Below are positions 8,988-17,900 of a stretch of 64,000 nt of DNA, piece by piece (positions within the stretch are counted from its first letter, which is position 1; every line of letters starts with the position of its first letter). The notes beneath the pieces are model-generated. The model saw only the letters and a program-made list of their open reading frames with translations, did no database searches and was not told the DNA's origin. Origin of the DNA: Lentzea guizhouensis (GTDB taxonomy: Bacteria; Actinomycetota; Actinomycetes; Mycobacteriales; Pseudonocardiaceae); NCBI RefSeq assembly GCF_001701025.1, contig NZ_CP016793.1, positions 4,650,001 through 4,714,000 of the forward strand, in the 5' to 3' direction. The position numbers and the translations under genes are program-made.

Positions 8988-9860
8988 GTCCCGCACCTGG
9001 TCGCGCAGCCACGCGTGGGCGAGGTCGGAGTCGTAGCGCTGGTGCCAGTTGCAGTTCACCGGCGCCGGCGGCGACTCGACCGGCAACGGCCGGGTGAGGA
9101 GACCGAACGCCTCGATCAACGGCCCGCACAGGATCGCCGTGGTGGTGACCAGCGCGTCGCTCGCCGCCGCGATCTGCAGTGCGGAGTGGACGGTCGCGAC
9201 CGTCGCGATCACTCTGCGCTGCAAGCCTTCCGCGGCCAACAGGTCGTCGATCGGCGCGGACAGCCGGCCGCGCCGGGACACCACGACGTGCGGGTGCGCC
9301 GCGTAGGCCGCGAGGTCGAGGCCCTCGGTGCACGGGTGGTCCGGGCGCATCGCCACGGCGAGCGGGTCGTGGCCGAGCGTCTCGGAGCGGAACTCGGGCA
9401 ACACCGGCGCACCACCGCCGAGCTCCAGGTCGACCCGGCCGTGCCGCAGGTCGTCGGTGTCGGCGGAGTGCTCGGCGAGCACCCGCAGCCGCACACCGGG
9501 TGCCAGCCCGGCGATCCGGCCGACCAGCACGGGCACCAGCGACGACGCCAGCGCGTCGTGGCACTGCACGGTGAACGTCCGGTCCAGCTCGGCGAGGTCG
9601 AGCTCCCGGCTCGGCGTCAGCACCGCGTTGGCCTGCCGCACCAGCCGGTGCACCTCGTCGGCGATCCCCAGCGCGTACGGCGTCGGCGTCATCGAATGAC
9701 CGGTGCGCACCAGGATGTCGTCCCCGGTCACCTTCCTGATCCGGCCGAGCGTGCGGCTCACGGCGGGCGACGACAGGTGCAGCCGTTGCGCCGCCCCCAT
9801 CACGCTGCCCTCTTCGAGCAGGGCGTCCAGCACCGTCAGCAGGTTCAGATCCGCTTGCAT
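8961..9860 (-). CDS. LysR-family regulator
   Basis: A 299-aa LysR regulator. The winged HTH is at residues 5-60 (LLTVLDALLEEGSVMGAAQRLHLSSPAVSRTLGRIRK) and the periplasmic-binding-like effector domain fills the rest. ATG at 9860 has a TACGAT -10 box 8 nt upstream (leaderless). It is divergent from the IMPase-like gene with only 24 bp between start codons, the usual layout for a LysR regulator and its target; control of that gene is inferred. Confidence 0.9.
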   Translation of the reverse strand: MQADLNLLTVLDALLEEGSVMGAAQRLHLSSPAVSRTLGRIRKVTGDDILVRTGHSMTPTPYALGIADEVHRLVRQANAVLTPSRELDLAELDRTFTVQCHDALASSLVPVLVGRIAGLAPGVRLRVLAEHSADTDDLRHGRVDLELGGGAPVLPEFRSETLGHDPLAVAMRPDHPCTEGLDLAAYAAHPHVVVSRRGRLSAPIDDLLAAEGLQRRVIATVATVHSALQIAAASDALVTTTAILCGPLIEAFGLLTRPLPVESPPAPVNCNWHQRYDSDLAHAWLRDQVRDSYAEVVQR

Positions 9861-9884
9861 GACCAGAGATCGTATGGAGGAACC

Positions 9885-10649
9885 ATGAACGCGGAACTCG
9901 TCACGGCCGTTCGCCGCGCCGGAGACCGGATGACTCGGCGCTACTCGACCGAGTCGCGCACTGCGAACCTCGCCGAGGTCGTCGCCGGGGTGCGCGCCAA
10001 CGACGCCGCCGTCGTGGACGTGCTGCGGCCCGCGCTGGCCGAGATCCGGCCCGGCGCGCGCTGGCTCGACGACGAACACGGCTCAGGCCCGCTGGAACCG
10101 GGCGAGTGGTGGCTGGTCGACCCGGTCGGCGGCAACATGAACGCCGTCCACGGGATGACCGACTGGAACATCGGCGTGAGCCTCGTCCGAGACGGCCGCC
10201 CGGTGCTCGCGGCGGTGTACTTCCCGTTGTCCGACGAGATGTTCACCGCCGTCGAAGGCGGTGGCGCGTTCCTCAACGGCGTCCGGCTGCAGGTGTCCGC
10301 GAAGACATCACTGGACGGCGCGTTGGTCGGCACCGGGCAGGCGCAGCCGGGGCAGGGGCCGGAGATGGCGGACCGGGTGGGCGCGGCGTACAGCGCGATG
10401 TCCAAGGAGGCGCTGTACGTGCGGATCTCGGTTCCGGTGACCCACCAGCTCGCACAGGTCGCGGCCGGGCGGATGGACGCGCACTGGCAGTACGAGAACG
10501 TGCGCGCGCACGCGGCCGGTGTGCTGCTGGTGCAGGAAGCCGGTGGGGTGGTCACCGATCTCGACGGGAAGCCGTGGGAGCTGACGACCCGCGCGTACCT
10601 GGCTGCCGCGCCGGGTGTGCACGAGGCGGCGTTGCAGGTGCTGCGTTAG
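9885..10649 (+). CDS. inositol monophosphatase-like protein, altered metal site
   Basis: A 254-aa member of the inositol monophosphatase superfamily, with GGAGG 4 nt before its ATG. The fold signatures are present (WWLVDPVGGNMNAVHG at 75-90; GALVGTGQ; VLLVQEAGGVVTD), but the canonical DPLDGT metal motif reads DPVGGN and the usual C-terminal WDxAAG reads RAHAAG, so two metal-binding Asp are missing. An IMPase-like subfamily with a related DP-x-(E/D)-G-N motif exists, but the acidic residue at that position is Gly here. It may be a diverged phosphatase or a non-catalytic protein. Divergent LysR is the likely regulator. Confidence 0.75.
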   Translation: MNAELVTAVRRAGDRMTRRYSTESRTANLAEVVAGVRANDAAVVDVLRPALAEIRPGARWLDDEHGSGPLEPGEWWLVDPVGGNMNAVHGMTDWNIGVSLVRDGRPVLAAVYFPLSDEMFTAVEGGGAFLNGVRLQVSAKTSLDGALVGTGQAQPGQGPEMADRVGAAYSAMSKEALYVRISVPVTHQLAQVAAGRMDAHWQYENVRAHAAGVLLVQEAGGVVTDLDGKPWELTTRAYLAAAPGVHEAALQVLR

Positions 10650-11494
10650 TCCTCGACCGTCCACACGAGCGTGTTCATGTCGACCTCCGGCCGCACGCTC
10701 CACCGCACCTGGGTGAGCTCCGTCGTGTCCGGCAGCACGAACACCGTGTGCCCGCCGGCGGTCTCACCCGGCTGCACGCCGAGCTTGTGCGCGGGCCGCG
10801 ACGACAGCGACACCGGCGCCTTCGTGACGGTCTCGCCGGTCTTGGTGACCAGGACCAGGTACATGTCCGGCAGCGAGGTGTAGGGGACCTGCGAGGCGTT
10901 CGTGATCTCGGTGTGCACGACCACGGCCCGTTCGCCCTCGGCCAGCTTGTAGCCGGCGGCGGTGAACAGGAAGTCGGCCGGGTCGACGACCTCGACGAGC
11001 TGGATCGACAGGTGGGCGCCCTCGAGGCTGTCGGCCGCCAGGGTCGAGCCGATCTTGCCGGTGCGCGAGAGCGGCTTGGGCTGCGGCTGGTCGGCGCGGA
11101 CCCAGCCCGCGGACTGCGGCGGGCCGAAGGGGTTCTGCGGGGGCTGCTGCGCGGGGAAGGGGTGCGACTGCGGGCTTTGCGGGCCGTACTGCGCCACCGG
11201 GTGCGGGCCGCTCACGTGGTGGGGGCCGCTCTGGTGCACGGCGTAGGCGCCGGAGGGAGGCGGGCCCTGGTAGTTGCCGTAGGCGGCGGCGTTCGCGAGG
11301 GCGCGCCGGATGCCGTTCGGGTCGCACTCCACGCCCACCAGCAACGGCAGACCGCTGCCGGACAACGTGATCAGGCGCATGGCGGCCTCGCGCGGGTCCA
11401 TGCCGAGCCGTTGGGCGATCTCGTGCACGGCGGCACGGCCCGAGTCGGCGAGCATGGCCAGCAAACGGGCGTCAACGGGATCAGGGGCCACCAC
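10646..11494 (-). CDS. AsnC-type HTH protein with Pro/Gln linker and beta domain
   Basis: A 282-aa two-domain protein. Residues 1-60 form an AsnC/Lrp-like HTH region (PVDARLLAMLADSGRAAVHEIAQRLGMDPREAAMRL). A low-complexity linker rich in Pro, Gln, Gly and His follows (about 70-135). The C-terminal 140 residues look like a DUF4352-type beta-sandwich (VVHTEITNASQVPYTSLPDMYLVL). No membrane anchor is visible although such sandwiches are often extracellular, which makes the combination odd. GTG at 11494 is chosen because TAGCGT lies 7 nt upstream. Its stop overlaps the IMPase-like gene by 4 bp. Function unknown. Confidence 0.7.
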   Translation of the reverse strand: MVAPDPVDARLLAMLADSGRAAVHEIAQRLGMDPREAAMRLITLSGSGLPLLVGVECDPNGIRRALANAAAYGNYQGPPPSGAYAVHQSGPHHVSGPHPVAQYGPQSPQSHPFPAQQPPQNPFGPPQSAGWVRADQPQPKPLSRTGKIGSTLAADSLEGAHLSIQLVEVVDPADFLFTAAGYKLAEGERAVVVHTEITNASQVPYTSLPDMYLVLVTKTGETVTKAPVSLSSRPAHKLGVQPGETAGGHTVFVLPDTTELTQVRWSVRPEVDMNTLVWTVED

Positions 11495-11764
11495 GGCTCG
11501 AACGCTACCCCGCGCTCCTGATCTTCGCGTCACCGCCCGCCCACATCGCGATCACGGTCGCCCCACCTCGCCGGCCGGGCACCACATCGGTTTCCCGGAC
11601 AGTGGGCGAAAGCGTTTTCCGCACCGAAAAGCCGAATATGTGCCGGATGTCGATTATCGCCCTGTTCGATCCAGTTCGGTTCTGTGCGAACTTCGTTGCG
11701 GCGCAAGACCGATGACCCGTGGACGTGCGAAAAGGAGCACCGCTCGAGAATGAGTGGCGAGAGA

Positions 11765-11785
11765 CGAGTAAACGGGGTTAACTCG
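11765..11785. promoter_or_regulatory. BioQ-like palindrome before the P450-bioA unit
   Basis: Inverted repeat CGAGTAAAC-GGG-GTTAACTCG, 8 of 9 positions paired, ending 5 bp before the P450 start. Its core AAAC-N3-GTTA resembles the recalled TGAAC-N3-GTTAC box of BioQ, the TetR-type biotin repressor of actinobacteria. No bioQ gene is in the window. If correct, the P450 is part of the biotin regulon. Confidence 0.5.
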
Positions 11786-11790
11786 GTGAG

Positions 11791-12996
11791 GTGACGACAC
11801 TGACCCGGTTGCCCGACGACTACGTCCAGAACCCGCACGAGGTGCACGACCTGCTGCGCGCCGAGGGGCCCGTGCAGGAGGTCCACCTGCCGCGCGGGCT
11901 CAAGGTCTGGCTCGTGACCAGGTACGACGAGGCGAAGATCGCCCTGACCGACCCGCGCGTCAGCAAGAACATGGCGGAGGGCCGGTACGTGTTCGACCTG
12001 CACGCGCCGAAGGACGCCCGGCGCGGCGAGTTCGAGTCCGCGCTCTCGGTGCACATGCTCAACATGGACCCGCCGCACCACACCCGGCTGCGCAAGCTCG
12101 TCACCAAGGCGTTCACCGCCCGCCGCATCGAGCTGATGCGCCCGCGCGTGCAGGAGATCGCGGCCGAGCTCATCGCCAAGATGAACGACGGCGACGAGGT
12201 CGACCTGCTGGAGGCGTTCGCGTTCCCGTTGCCGATCACGGTGATCTGCGAGCTGCTCGGCATCCCGATCGACAACCGCGACGAGTTCCGCGAGTGGTCG
12301 AACACGCTGCTGACGTTCGGCGCCCCGGAACAGATCCAGCACGCCGCCGGTGCGATGGCGCAGTTCCTGATCCAGCACGTCGAGAAGGCGCGCGCGGCCG
12401 AGCCGGACGACACGTTCTTCTCGGCGCTGGTGCACGCCGACGACTCCGGCGACCAGCTCAACACCGAAGAGCTCGTGTCGATGGCGTTCCTGCTGCTCGT
12501 GGCCGGCCACGAGACGACGGTCAACCTCATCGGCAACGCCGTGCTGGCCCTGTTGAAGAACCCGGACCAGCTGCAGGTCCTCAAGGACCGGCCGGAGCTC
12601 ATCCCGGCCAGCGCCGAGGAGTTCCTGCGGCTGGAGGGCCCGGTCAACATCGCGACCTTCCGCTACACCAAGGAACCGCTCGAACTGGGTGGGGTGGTGG
12701 TCCCCGCCGACGAGCTCGTCATGGTGTCGCTGGTCGCGGCGAACCGGGACCCGGCGAAGTACGAGAACCCGGACCGGCTCGACGTCACCCGGTCCGCGCA
12801 GGGGCACGTCGCGTTCGGGCACGGCATCCACTTCTGCCTGGGCGCACCGCTGGCCAGGCTGGAGTTCGACGTGGCGCTCACGCAGCTGCTGGCGCGGTTC
12901 CCGGGCCTGGCGCTCGCGCAGGAGCCGGAGACGTTGGTGTGGCGGGACAGCACGTTGATCCGCGGCCTGCACACGTTGCCCGTCCGCCTCGCCTAA
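11791..12996 (+). CDS. cytochrome P450, CYP107/CYP105-like
   Basis: A 401-aa soluble bacterial P450. The I-helix motif AGHETT (238-243), the ExxR motif EEFLR (276-280) and the heme-ligand loop [15 protein letters not shown] with Cys349 are all intact. The GTG start follows a BioQ-like palindrome, and the stop is only 10 bp before the preferred bioA start, so the two are probably co-transcribed. BioI (CYP107H1) of Bacillus, a P450 that cleaves acyl-ACP to pimeloyl-ACP, gives a precedent for a P450 in biotin synthesis; that this one does the same is inference. A generic hydroxylase of a secondary metabolite is the alternative. Redox partners are not nearby. Confidence 0.93.
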   Translation: MTTLTRLPDDYVQNPHEVHDLLRAEGPVQEVHLPRGLKVWLVTRYDEAKIALTDPRVSKNMAEGRYVFDLHAPKDARRGEFESALSVHMLNMDPPHHTRLRKLVTKAFTARRIELMRPRVQEIAAELIAKMNDGDEVDLLEAFAFPLPITVICELLGIPIDNRDEFREWSNTLLTFGAPEQIQHAAGAMAQFLIQHVEKARAAEPDDTFFSALVHADDSGDQLNTEELVSMAFLLLVAGHETTVNLIGNAVLALLKNPDQLQVLKDRPELIPASAEEFLRLEGPVNIATFRYTKEPLELGGVVVPADELVMVSLVAANRDPAKYENPDRLDVTRSAQGHVAFGHGIHFCLGAPLARLEFDVALTQLLARFPGLALAQEPETLVWRDSTLIRGLHTLPVRLA

Positions 12997-13006
12997 TGTG
13001 CGGTGC

Positions 13007-14263
13007 GTGGACGACCTGCTGAAGCTCGACCAGGCGCACGTCTGGCACCCGTACGGCCCGATGCCGGGCACCCAGGAGCCGCTGCTCGTCGCGGAGGCCT
13101 CCGGTGTCCGGCTCACGCTCGCCGACGGCCGCGAGCTGGTCGACGGCATGTCGTCCTGGTGGGCGGCGATCCACGGCTACCGGCACCCGGTCCTGGACGC
13201 CGCCGTCACCGGCCAGCTGGGGCGGATGAGCCACGTGATGTTCGGCGGGCTCACGCACGAGCCCGCCGTCCGGCTGGCCGCGAAGCTCGTCGACATCACG
13301 CCCGCCGAGCTGCAGCACGTGTTCCTCTGTGACTCCGGCTCGGTCTCGGTCGAGGTCGCGGTGAAGATGTGCCTGCAGTACTGGCGTTCGCAGAACCGGC
13401 CGGAGAAGCGGCGGCTGCTCACGTGGCGCGGCGGGTACCACGGCGACACGTTCACCCCGATGTCCGTGTGCGATCCCGAAGGTGGGATGCATTCGTTGTG
13501 GAGTGGAATCCTGCCGACCCAGGTGTTCGCGGACGCGCCGCCGGTCGAAATGGACACCGCGTACGTGCAGCACCTCGCCGACCTGGTCGAGGAGCACGCG
13601 GACGAGCTGGCCGCGATCATCGTGGAGCCGGTGGTGCAGGGTGCGGGCGGGATGAGGTTCCATGACCCGCGCTACCTGCATGTCTTGCGTGAGCTCGCGT
13701 ACACACACGACGTGCTCTTGGTGTTCGACGAGATCGCCACGGGCTTCGGGCGCACGGGTGAGCTGTTCGCCGCTGGCCACGCGAACGTCAGCCCGGACGT
13801 GATGTGCGTCGGCAAGGCGCTGACCGGCGGTTACCTGTCGATGGCCGCCACGCTGTGCACGCCGAGGGTGGCCGACGGGATCAGCAGGGGCGAGGTGCCG
13901 GTGCTCGCGCACGGGCCGACGTTCATGGGCAACCCGCTCGCGTCGGCGGTGTCGCTGGCATCGATCGACCTGCTGCTGTCGCAGGACTGGAAGCGTGAGG
14001 TCGCCCGGATCTCGGCCGGGCTGAAGGACGGTCTGGCACCTGCGCGCGCGTTGCCGGGCGTGAAGGATGTGCGCGTGTTGGGTGCCATCGGTGTCGTGCA
14101 GCTGCATGAGCCCGTGGAGATGACCAAGGCCACAAAGGCGGCGGTGGACGCCGGGGTGTGGCTGCGGCCGTTCCGCGACCTGATCTACACGATGCCGCCG
14201 TTCATCAGCACGAACGACGACATCGCGACGATCTGTCAGGGCGTGATCGCGGCGGCGAGCTGA
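13007..14263 (+). CDS. bioA: adenosylmethionine-8-amino-7-oxononanoate aminotransferase BioA
   Basis: BioA, the PLP aminotransferase (418 aa) that converts 7-keto-8-aminopelargonate to 7,8-diaminopelargonate with SAM as amino donor. The start motif [20 protein letters not shown] (substrate contacts), [23 protein letters not shown] and Lys270 in [10 protein letters not shown] are as expected. GTG at 13007 gives the usual N-terminus; GTG at 12998 is also possible. It follows the P450 by 10 bp. Its 3' end overlaps the minus-strand mycoredoxin by 28 bp. Confidence 0.95.
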   Translation: MDDLLKLDQAHVWHPYGPMPGTQEPLLVAEASGVRLTLADGRELVDGMSSWWAAIHGYRHPVLDAAVTGQLGRMSHVMFGGLTHEPAVRLAAKLVDITPAELQHVFLCDSGSVSVEVAVKMCLQYWRSQNRPEKRRLLTWRGGYHGDTFTPMSVCDPEGGMHSLWSGILPTQVFADAPPVEMDTAYVQHLADLVEEHADELAAIIVEPVVQGAGGMRFHDPRYLHVLRELAYTHDVLLVFDEIATGFGRTGELFAAGHANVSPDVMCVGKALTGGYLSMAATLCTPRVADGISRGEVPVLAHGPTFMGNPLASAVSLASIDLLLSQDWKREVARISAGLKDGLAPARALPGVKDVRVLGAIGVVQLHEPVEMTKATKAAVDAGVWLRPFRDLIYTMPPFISTNDDIATICQGVIAAAS

Positions 14264-14478
14264 GTGTCGGACGGCTCGACCAGGAACTCGCCGTTCGGGA
14301 GCACCACGACCGGGATGTTCTTGCGGCCGGAGATCTCGACCGCCTTGTCCCGCGCGGCGTCGTCGTGCTCGACGTCGACATAGGTGAAAGCGACGTTGTT
14401 GCGGGTCAGCCAGGCCTTGGCGCGGCGGCAGTCACCACACCATTCGGCGCCGTACATCACGATCGGTTGCTCACTCAT
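14236..14478 (-). CDS. mycoredoxin, glutaredoxin-like
   Basis: An 80-aa thioredoxin-fold protein with the redox motif WCGDC near the N-terminus and a cis-proline region IPVVVLPNG, matching the mycoredoxins that reduce mycothiol mixed disulfides in actinomycetes. The well-studied Mrx1 has CGYC, so the CGDC version may differ in specificity. It sits on the opposite strand between bioA and bioD; a TACGGT -10 box lies 6 nt before its ATG, within a palindrome shared with the bioD promoter. Confidence 0.88.
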   Translation of the reverse strand: MSEQPIVMYGAEWCGDCRRAKAWLTRNNVAFTYVDVEHDDAARDKAVEISGRKNIPVVVLPNGEFLVEPSDTQLAAAITP

Positions 14479-14479
14479 G

Positions 14480-14511
14480 CCATCACCGTAGGTGAGCGCC
14501 TAGGGTGATGG
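14480..14511. promoter_or_regulatory. divergent leaderless promoters in a 32-bp palindrome
   Basis: Arms CCATCACCGTAGG and CCTAGGGTGATGG pair at 12 of 13 positions around a 6-bp centre and fill almost the whole gap between the mycoredoxin and bioD starts. The left arm carries TACGGT (minus-strand -10) and the right arm TAGGGT (plus-strand -10), 6 and 8 nt from the start codons. The symmetry may be two mirrored promoters, an operator, or both. Confidence 0.55.
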
Positions 14512-14514
14512 TTC

Positions 14515-15234
14515 GTGAGCGTGCTGGTGATCACCGGAACCGGGACCGAGGTCGGCAAGACCGCCGTCACCGCGGGCATCGCGGCGCTGGCCAGGGCAGA
14601 AGGCAAACGGGTCGCGGTGCTCAAGCCCGCGCAGACCGGACTGCTGCCCGGTGAGCCGGGCGACGTGGCCGAGGTGGCCAGGCTGGCGGGCGACGTCACG
14701 ACCCGTGAGCTGGCGAGATACCCCGACCCGCTGGCGCCGGCCACCGCGGCCAGGCGCGCGGGCATGGCCACGATCCACCCCAAGGACGTCGCCGCGGCCG
14801 TCACGGAGCTCGACGAGACCCACGACCTGGTGCTGGTCGAGGGTGCGGGCGGGCTGCTGGTGCGGTTCGACGAGGGCGGCTCGACGCTGGCCGACATCGC
14901 CTGGGCGGTGAACGCGCCCGTGCTGGTGGTGGCGCAGGCCGGGCTGGGCACGCTGAACACGACCGCGCTCACCGCCGAGGCGTTGCAGCGGCGTGGCCTG
15001 GAGTCGATCGGTGTCGTCGTGGGCAGCTGGCCGCTGCACCCGGACCTGGCGTCGCTCACCAACCTCGCCGACCTGCCGGAAGCGGCCGGTGCGCCGTTGC
15101 TCGGCGCGCTGCCCCAGGGGGTGACGAAGCTCGGTTCTGTGGATTTCCTGGCCGTTGCCAAGAGATCGTTCTCACCGTGGTTCGGGGGCGAGTTCGAGCC
15201 GGAGACGTTCGCGGCTCAGTTCGCGGTCCAGTGA
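14515..15234 (+). CDS. bioD: ATP-dependent dethiobiotin synthetase BioD
   Basis: BioD (239 aa) closes the ureido ring of dethiobiotin from 7,8-diaminopelargonate, CO2 and ATP. The P-loop [11 protein letters not shown] is at residues 7-17, followed by KPAQTG and the VEGAGGLLV motif. The GTG start has a TAGGGT -10 box 8 nt upstream and no Shine-Dalgarno (leaderless). It is separated from bioA by the opposite-strand mycoredoxin and lies 70 bp upstream of bioB. No bioF is in the window. Confidence 0.95.
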   Translation: MSVLVITGTGTEVGKTAVTAGIAALARAEGKRVAVLKPAQTGLLPGEPGDVAEVARLAGDVTTRELARYPDPLAPATAARRAGMATIHPKDVAAAVTELDETHDLVLVEGAGGLLVRFDEGGSTLADIAWAVNAPVLVVAQAGLGTLNTTALTAEALQRRGLESIGVVVGSWPLHPDLASLTNLADLPEAAGAPLLGALPQGVTKLGSVDFLAVAKRSFSPWFGGEFEPETFAAQFAVQ

Positions 15235-15304
15235 CCTACGTCGCTCCACAGTTGAGGATTCAGTGAGGCATAGTGCTCGCCAGGCCACAGGAGGAGGAGA
15301 GACC

Positions 15305-16321
15305 GTGACCGCAGCTCCGGAACAGATCGACGTGCTCGACGAGGCTCGTGAGCAGGTGCTCGAACGAGGTGTCGGACTGTCCGAGGCGCAGGTCCTACAG
15401 GTGCTCGAACTGCCTGAAGACCGGATCCCCGAGCTGCTCGCGCTGGCCCACGAGGTGCGCGAGCGCTGGTGCGGCCCCGAGGTCGAGGTCGAGGGCATCG
15501 TCTCGCTCAAGACCGGCGGCTGCCCGGAGGACTGCCACTTCTGCTCGCAGTCGGGCCAGTTCCCCTCGCCGGTGCGCTCGGCGTGGCTCGACATCCCCGG
15601 CCTGGTCCGCGCGGCGCGGCAGACCCGCGACACCGGCGCGACCGAGTTCTGCATCGTCGCGGCCGTGCGCGGCCCGGACAAGCGGCTGCTCTCGCAGGTC
15701 CGCGACGGCATCAAGGCCATCCGCGAGGACGGCAACGACATCCAGATCGCGTGTTCGCTGGGCATGCTCACGCAGGAGCAGGTCGACGAGCTCGTGGCGA
15801 TGGGCGTGCACCGCTACAACCACAACCTCGAGACGGCCCGCTCGCACTTCCCGAACGTCGTCACCACGCACTCCTGGGAGGAGCGCTGGGACACGCTGAA
15901 GATGATCCGCACCGCCGGCATGGAGGTCTGCTGCGGCGGCATCATCGGCATGGGGGAGACGCTGGCGCAGCGCGCGGAGTTCGCCGTGCAGCTCGCCGAG
16001 CTGGAGCCGGACGAGGTGCCGCTCAACTTCCTCATCCCGAACCCCGGCACGCCGTACGAGAACTACCCGGTCGTCGAGGGCGCCGAGGCGTTGCGCACGG
16101 TCGGCGCGTTCCGGCTGGCGCTGCCCCGCACGATCCTGCGGTTCGCCGGCGGCCGTGAGCTGACCTTCGGCGACCTGGGCGCGAAGCAGGGCATGCTCGG
16201 CGGCATCAACGCCATCATCGTCGGCAACTACCTGACGAACCTCGGCCGCCCGGCGCAGCAGGACCTCGACATGCTCGAAGAGCTGTCGATGCCCATCAAG
16301 GCGCTGAGCCAGACCCTGTGA
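15305..16321 (+). CDS. bioB: biotin synthase BioB
   Basis: Radical SAM enzyme (338 aa) that inserts sulfur into dethiobiotin. The cluster-binding CX3CX2C motif is Cys73, Cys77 and Cys80 ([10 protein letters not shown]); [15 protein letters not shown] and [10 protein letters not shown] follow as in other BioB proteins. The GTG start has GGAGGAGGAGA just upstream; a longer in-frame start is inside bioD and is rejected. It overlaps the next gene, bsaP, by 4 bp, so the helper protein is made together with it. Confidence 0.97.
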   Translation: MTAAPEQIDVLDEAREQVLERGVGLSEAQVLQVLELPEDRIPELLALAHEVRERWCGPEVEVEGIVSLKTGGCPEDCHFCSQSGQFPSPVRSAWLDIPGLVRAARQTRDTGATEFCIVAAVRGPDKRLLSQVRDGIKAIREDGNDIQIACSLGMLTQEQVDELVAMGVHRYNHNLETARSHFPNVVTTHSWEERWDTLKMIRTAGMEVCCGGIIGMGETLAQRAEFAVQLAELEPDEVPLNFLIPNPGTPYENYPVVEGAEALRTVGAFRLALPRTILRFAGGRELTFGDLGAKQGMLGGINAIIVGNYLTNLGRPAQQDLDMLEELSMPIKALSQTL

Positions 16322-16533
16322 CGCTCCCCGGGATGATCACGACCGTGTACTGCTCGTTCTGCGGCAAAGAGGAAGCTGACGGCGACCACGTGGTCTGCCG
16401 TCAGCGGTTGTCCGTGATCGACCCGCCGCGCTACTGCGCGGAGTGCGCCCGCCGGATGGTCGTCCAGGTGACCCCGGACGGGTGGACGGCGCGGTGCAGC
16501 CGCCACGGGGAGATCGGTCCGGGGCACGAGTAA
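16318..16533 (+). CDS. bsaP: biotin synthase auxiliary protein BsaP
   Basis: A 71-aa Cys-rich protein starting at a GTG that overlaps the bioB stop (GTGA). Cysteines occur as CSFC, then a single C, then CAEC and a final C near SRHG, suggesting a metal or Fe-S site. The position directly after bioB and the size match Rv1590 of Mycobacterium tuberculosis, the mycobacterial BsaP required for conversion of dethiobiotin to biotin by BioB. Assignment rests on synteny and Cys pattern. Confidence 0.85.
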   Translation: MTLPGMITTVYCSFCGKEEADGDHVVCRQRLSVIDPPRYCAECARRMVVQVTPDGWTARCSRHGEIGPGHE

Positions 16534-16544
16534 CCTTCTGCGGC

Positions 16545-17138
16545 ATGGACGACCTCGCAGCGCCGGTGCGCCTCGAACCCGTGCCGGAGCCGCCGTACGT
16601 CTACCACTACGTCCGGCCGCGGCCCAAGGTCGTGGTGAAGCGCGACCTGCTGCCGGGCCTGTCCGTGCTGCTGACGACGTCGATCTTCGGCATGGCGGGG
16701 GCGTTCGTGTGGGCGTGGCTCGCCCCGCCGCAGACGAAGGTCGCCTCGCCGCAGGAGGGCGTCGGGTTCCAGCCGTACGGGGTGGAGAGCTACCACCGGC
16801 TGGACGCGCTGATGGTGTTCGTCGTCATCGGCCTCGGCGCCGGCCTCGTCACGGGCATCGCGGTGTGGATGCTGCGGCAGCGGCGCGGCCCGGTCGTGAT
16901 GCTCGCGATGACCCTGGGCTCGCTGGCCGCGGCGGCGCTGATGCAGTGGCAGGGCGGCAAGACCGTCGAGGGCAGGTACCCGCAGCCGGCCACCGCCCAG
17001 CCCTACGACGTCGTGCAGTTCGCGCCGCAGCTGGAGACGTGGTGGGGGATCCTGGCGTGGCCGCTGGCGGCGGCGCTGGCCTACGGCTGCTGCGCGGCCT
17101 GGAACGGCCTGGACGACCTGGGGCGGCGCCTCGGCTGA
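16545..17138 (+). CDS. DUF2567 membrane protein of the bioB locus
   Basis: A 197-aa membrane protein with about four hydrophobic segments (LSVLLTTSIFGMAGAFVWAWL; LMVFVVIGLGAGLVTGIAVWML; VVMLAMTLGSLAAAAL; LAWPLAAALAYGCC). It follows bsaP by 11 bp in the same order as Rv1591 after bioB-Rv1590 in M. tuberculosis. ATG at 16545 has a TAACCT box 8 nt upstream, so it may also have its own leaderless promoter. Role unknown; no transporter motif is visible. Confidence 0.82.
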   Translation: MDDLAAPVRLEPVPEPPYVYHYVRPRPKVVVKRDLLPGLSVLLTTSIFGMAGAFVWAWLAPPQTKVASPQEGVGFQPYGVESYHRLDALMVFVVIGLGAGLVTGIAVWMLRQRRGPVVMLAMTLGSLAAAALMQWQGGKTVEGRYPQPATAQPYDVVQFAPQLETWWGILAWPLAAALAYGCCAAWNGLDDLGRRLG

Positions 17139-17166
17139 CCGGCCGGGACACCGCCCCCTCGCGTGC

Positions 17167-17889
17167 CTACCCGACGCGGTAGGCGAAGTCCGGCATGTCG
17201 GTCACGAACATCTGCCCCGGCGCGTGCGTGATCGCGAACGGCGGCTTCGACTTCATCAGCACCGCCTGCGGAGTCACCCCGCAGGCCCAGAACATCGGCA
17301 CGTCACCGGGTTCCGGTTCCACCGCGTCACCGAAGTCGGGCGCGTGCACGTCGTCGATGCCGAGCATCTTGGGGTCACCGGCCCCGACCGGAGCCCCGTG
17401 CACCGACGGCATCAGCGCGGTGACCTTGTGCGCGATGTCCACAAGGGACTCCGGCACCCAGCGCATCGACACGACCATAGGCCCGTGCAACCGTCCCGCC
17501 GGCCGGCACTGGATGTCGGTGACGAACATGGCGACGTTGCGACCCTGTTCCACGTGCCGCAACGGCACACCCGCGTTCGTCAGCGCCGTCTCGAACGTGA
17601 AGCTGCAGCCGATCAGGAACGTCACCAGGTCGTCGCGCCAGTGCTCGGTCGCGTTCTCCGGTTCGGCCACCAGCTCGCCGTGCTCCCAGATCCGGTAGCG
17701 CGGCGCGTGGGTCCGCACGTCCGCGTCCGGCTTGAGCGCGCTGACCGTCTCGCCGGCGTCCAGCACGTCGAGCACCGGGCACGGCTTCGGGTTGCGGTGG
17801 GTGAAGAGGAGGAAGTCGTACGCCCAGTCCTTCGGGATGGCGATCAGGTTGGCCTGCGCGAGACCCGGTGCCTTGCCCGCTGTCGTCAT
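17167..17889 (-). CDS. putative hydro-lyase, DUF1445 family
   Basis: A 240-aa protein of the DUF1445/YcsI-like putative hydro-lyase family, related to D-glutamate cyclase. The family hallmark regions are visible: FLIGCSFTFETAL, PLRHVEQGRNVAMFVTDIQC, VSMRWVP and the late HAPGQMFVTD. ATG at 17889 has AAGGAGCTGGA directly upstream. The MFS transporter 0.9 kb upstream on the same strand is the likely former operon partner, now separated by a TnpB element. The substrate is probably a carboxylic or amino acid, but this is not established. Confidence 0.85.
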   Translation of the reverse strand: MTTAGKAPGLAQANLIAIPKDWAYDFLLFTHRNPKPCPVLDVLDAGETVSALKPDADVRTHAPRYRIWEHGELVAEPENATEHWRDDLVTFLIGCSFTFETALTNAGVPLRHVEQGRNVAMFVTDIQCRPAGRLHGPMVVSMRWVPESLVDIAHKVTALMPSVHGAPVGAGDPKMLGIDDVHAPDFGDAVEPEPGDVPMFWACGVTPQAVLMKSKPPFAITHAPGQMFVTDMPDFAYRVG

Positions 17890-17900
17890 TCCAGCTCCTT

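Noticed and set aside
9015..9884. Upstream extension of the IMPase-like frame across the LysR gene
   Set aside because: The extension is antisense to LysR; the ATG at 9885 has a good GGAGG.
11534..11764. tRNA or small RNA in the gap before the P450 (a GTTCGATCC-like string near 11668)
   Set aside because: No cloverleaf arms can be built around the string; the rest of the gap shows only an AT-richer promoter-like zone.
11530..13149. 539-aa open frame on the minus strand across the P450
   Set aside because: Antisense to a clear P450 with intact motifs; Arg-rich shadow.
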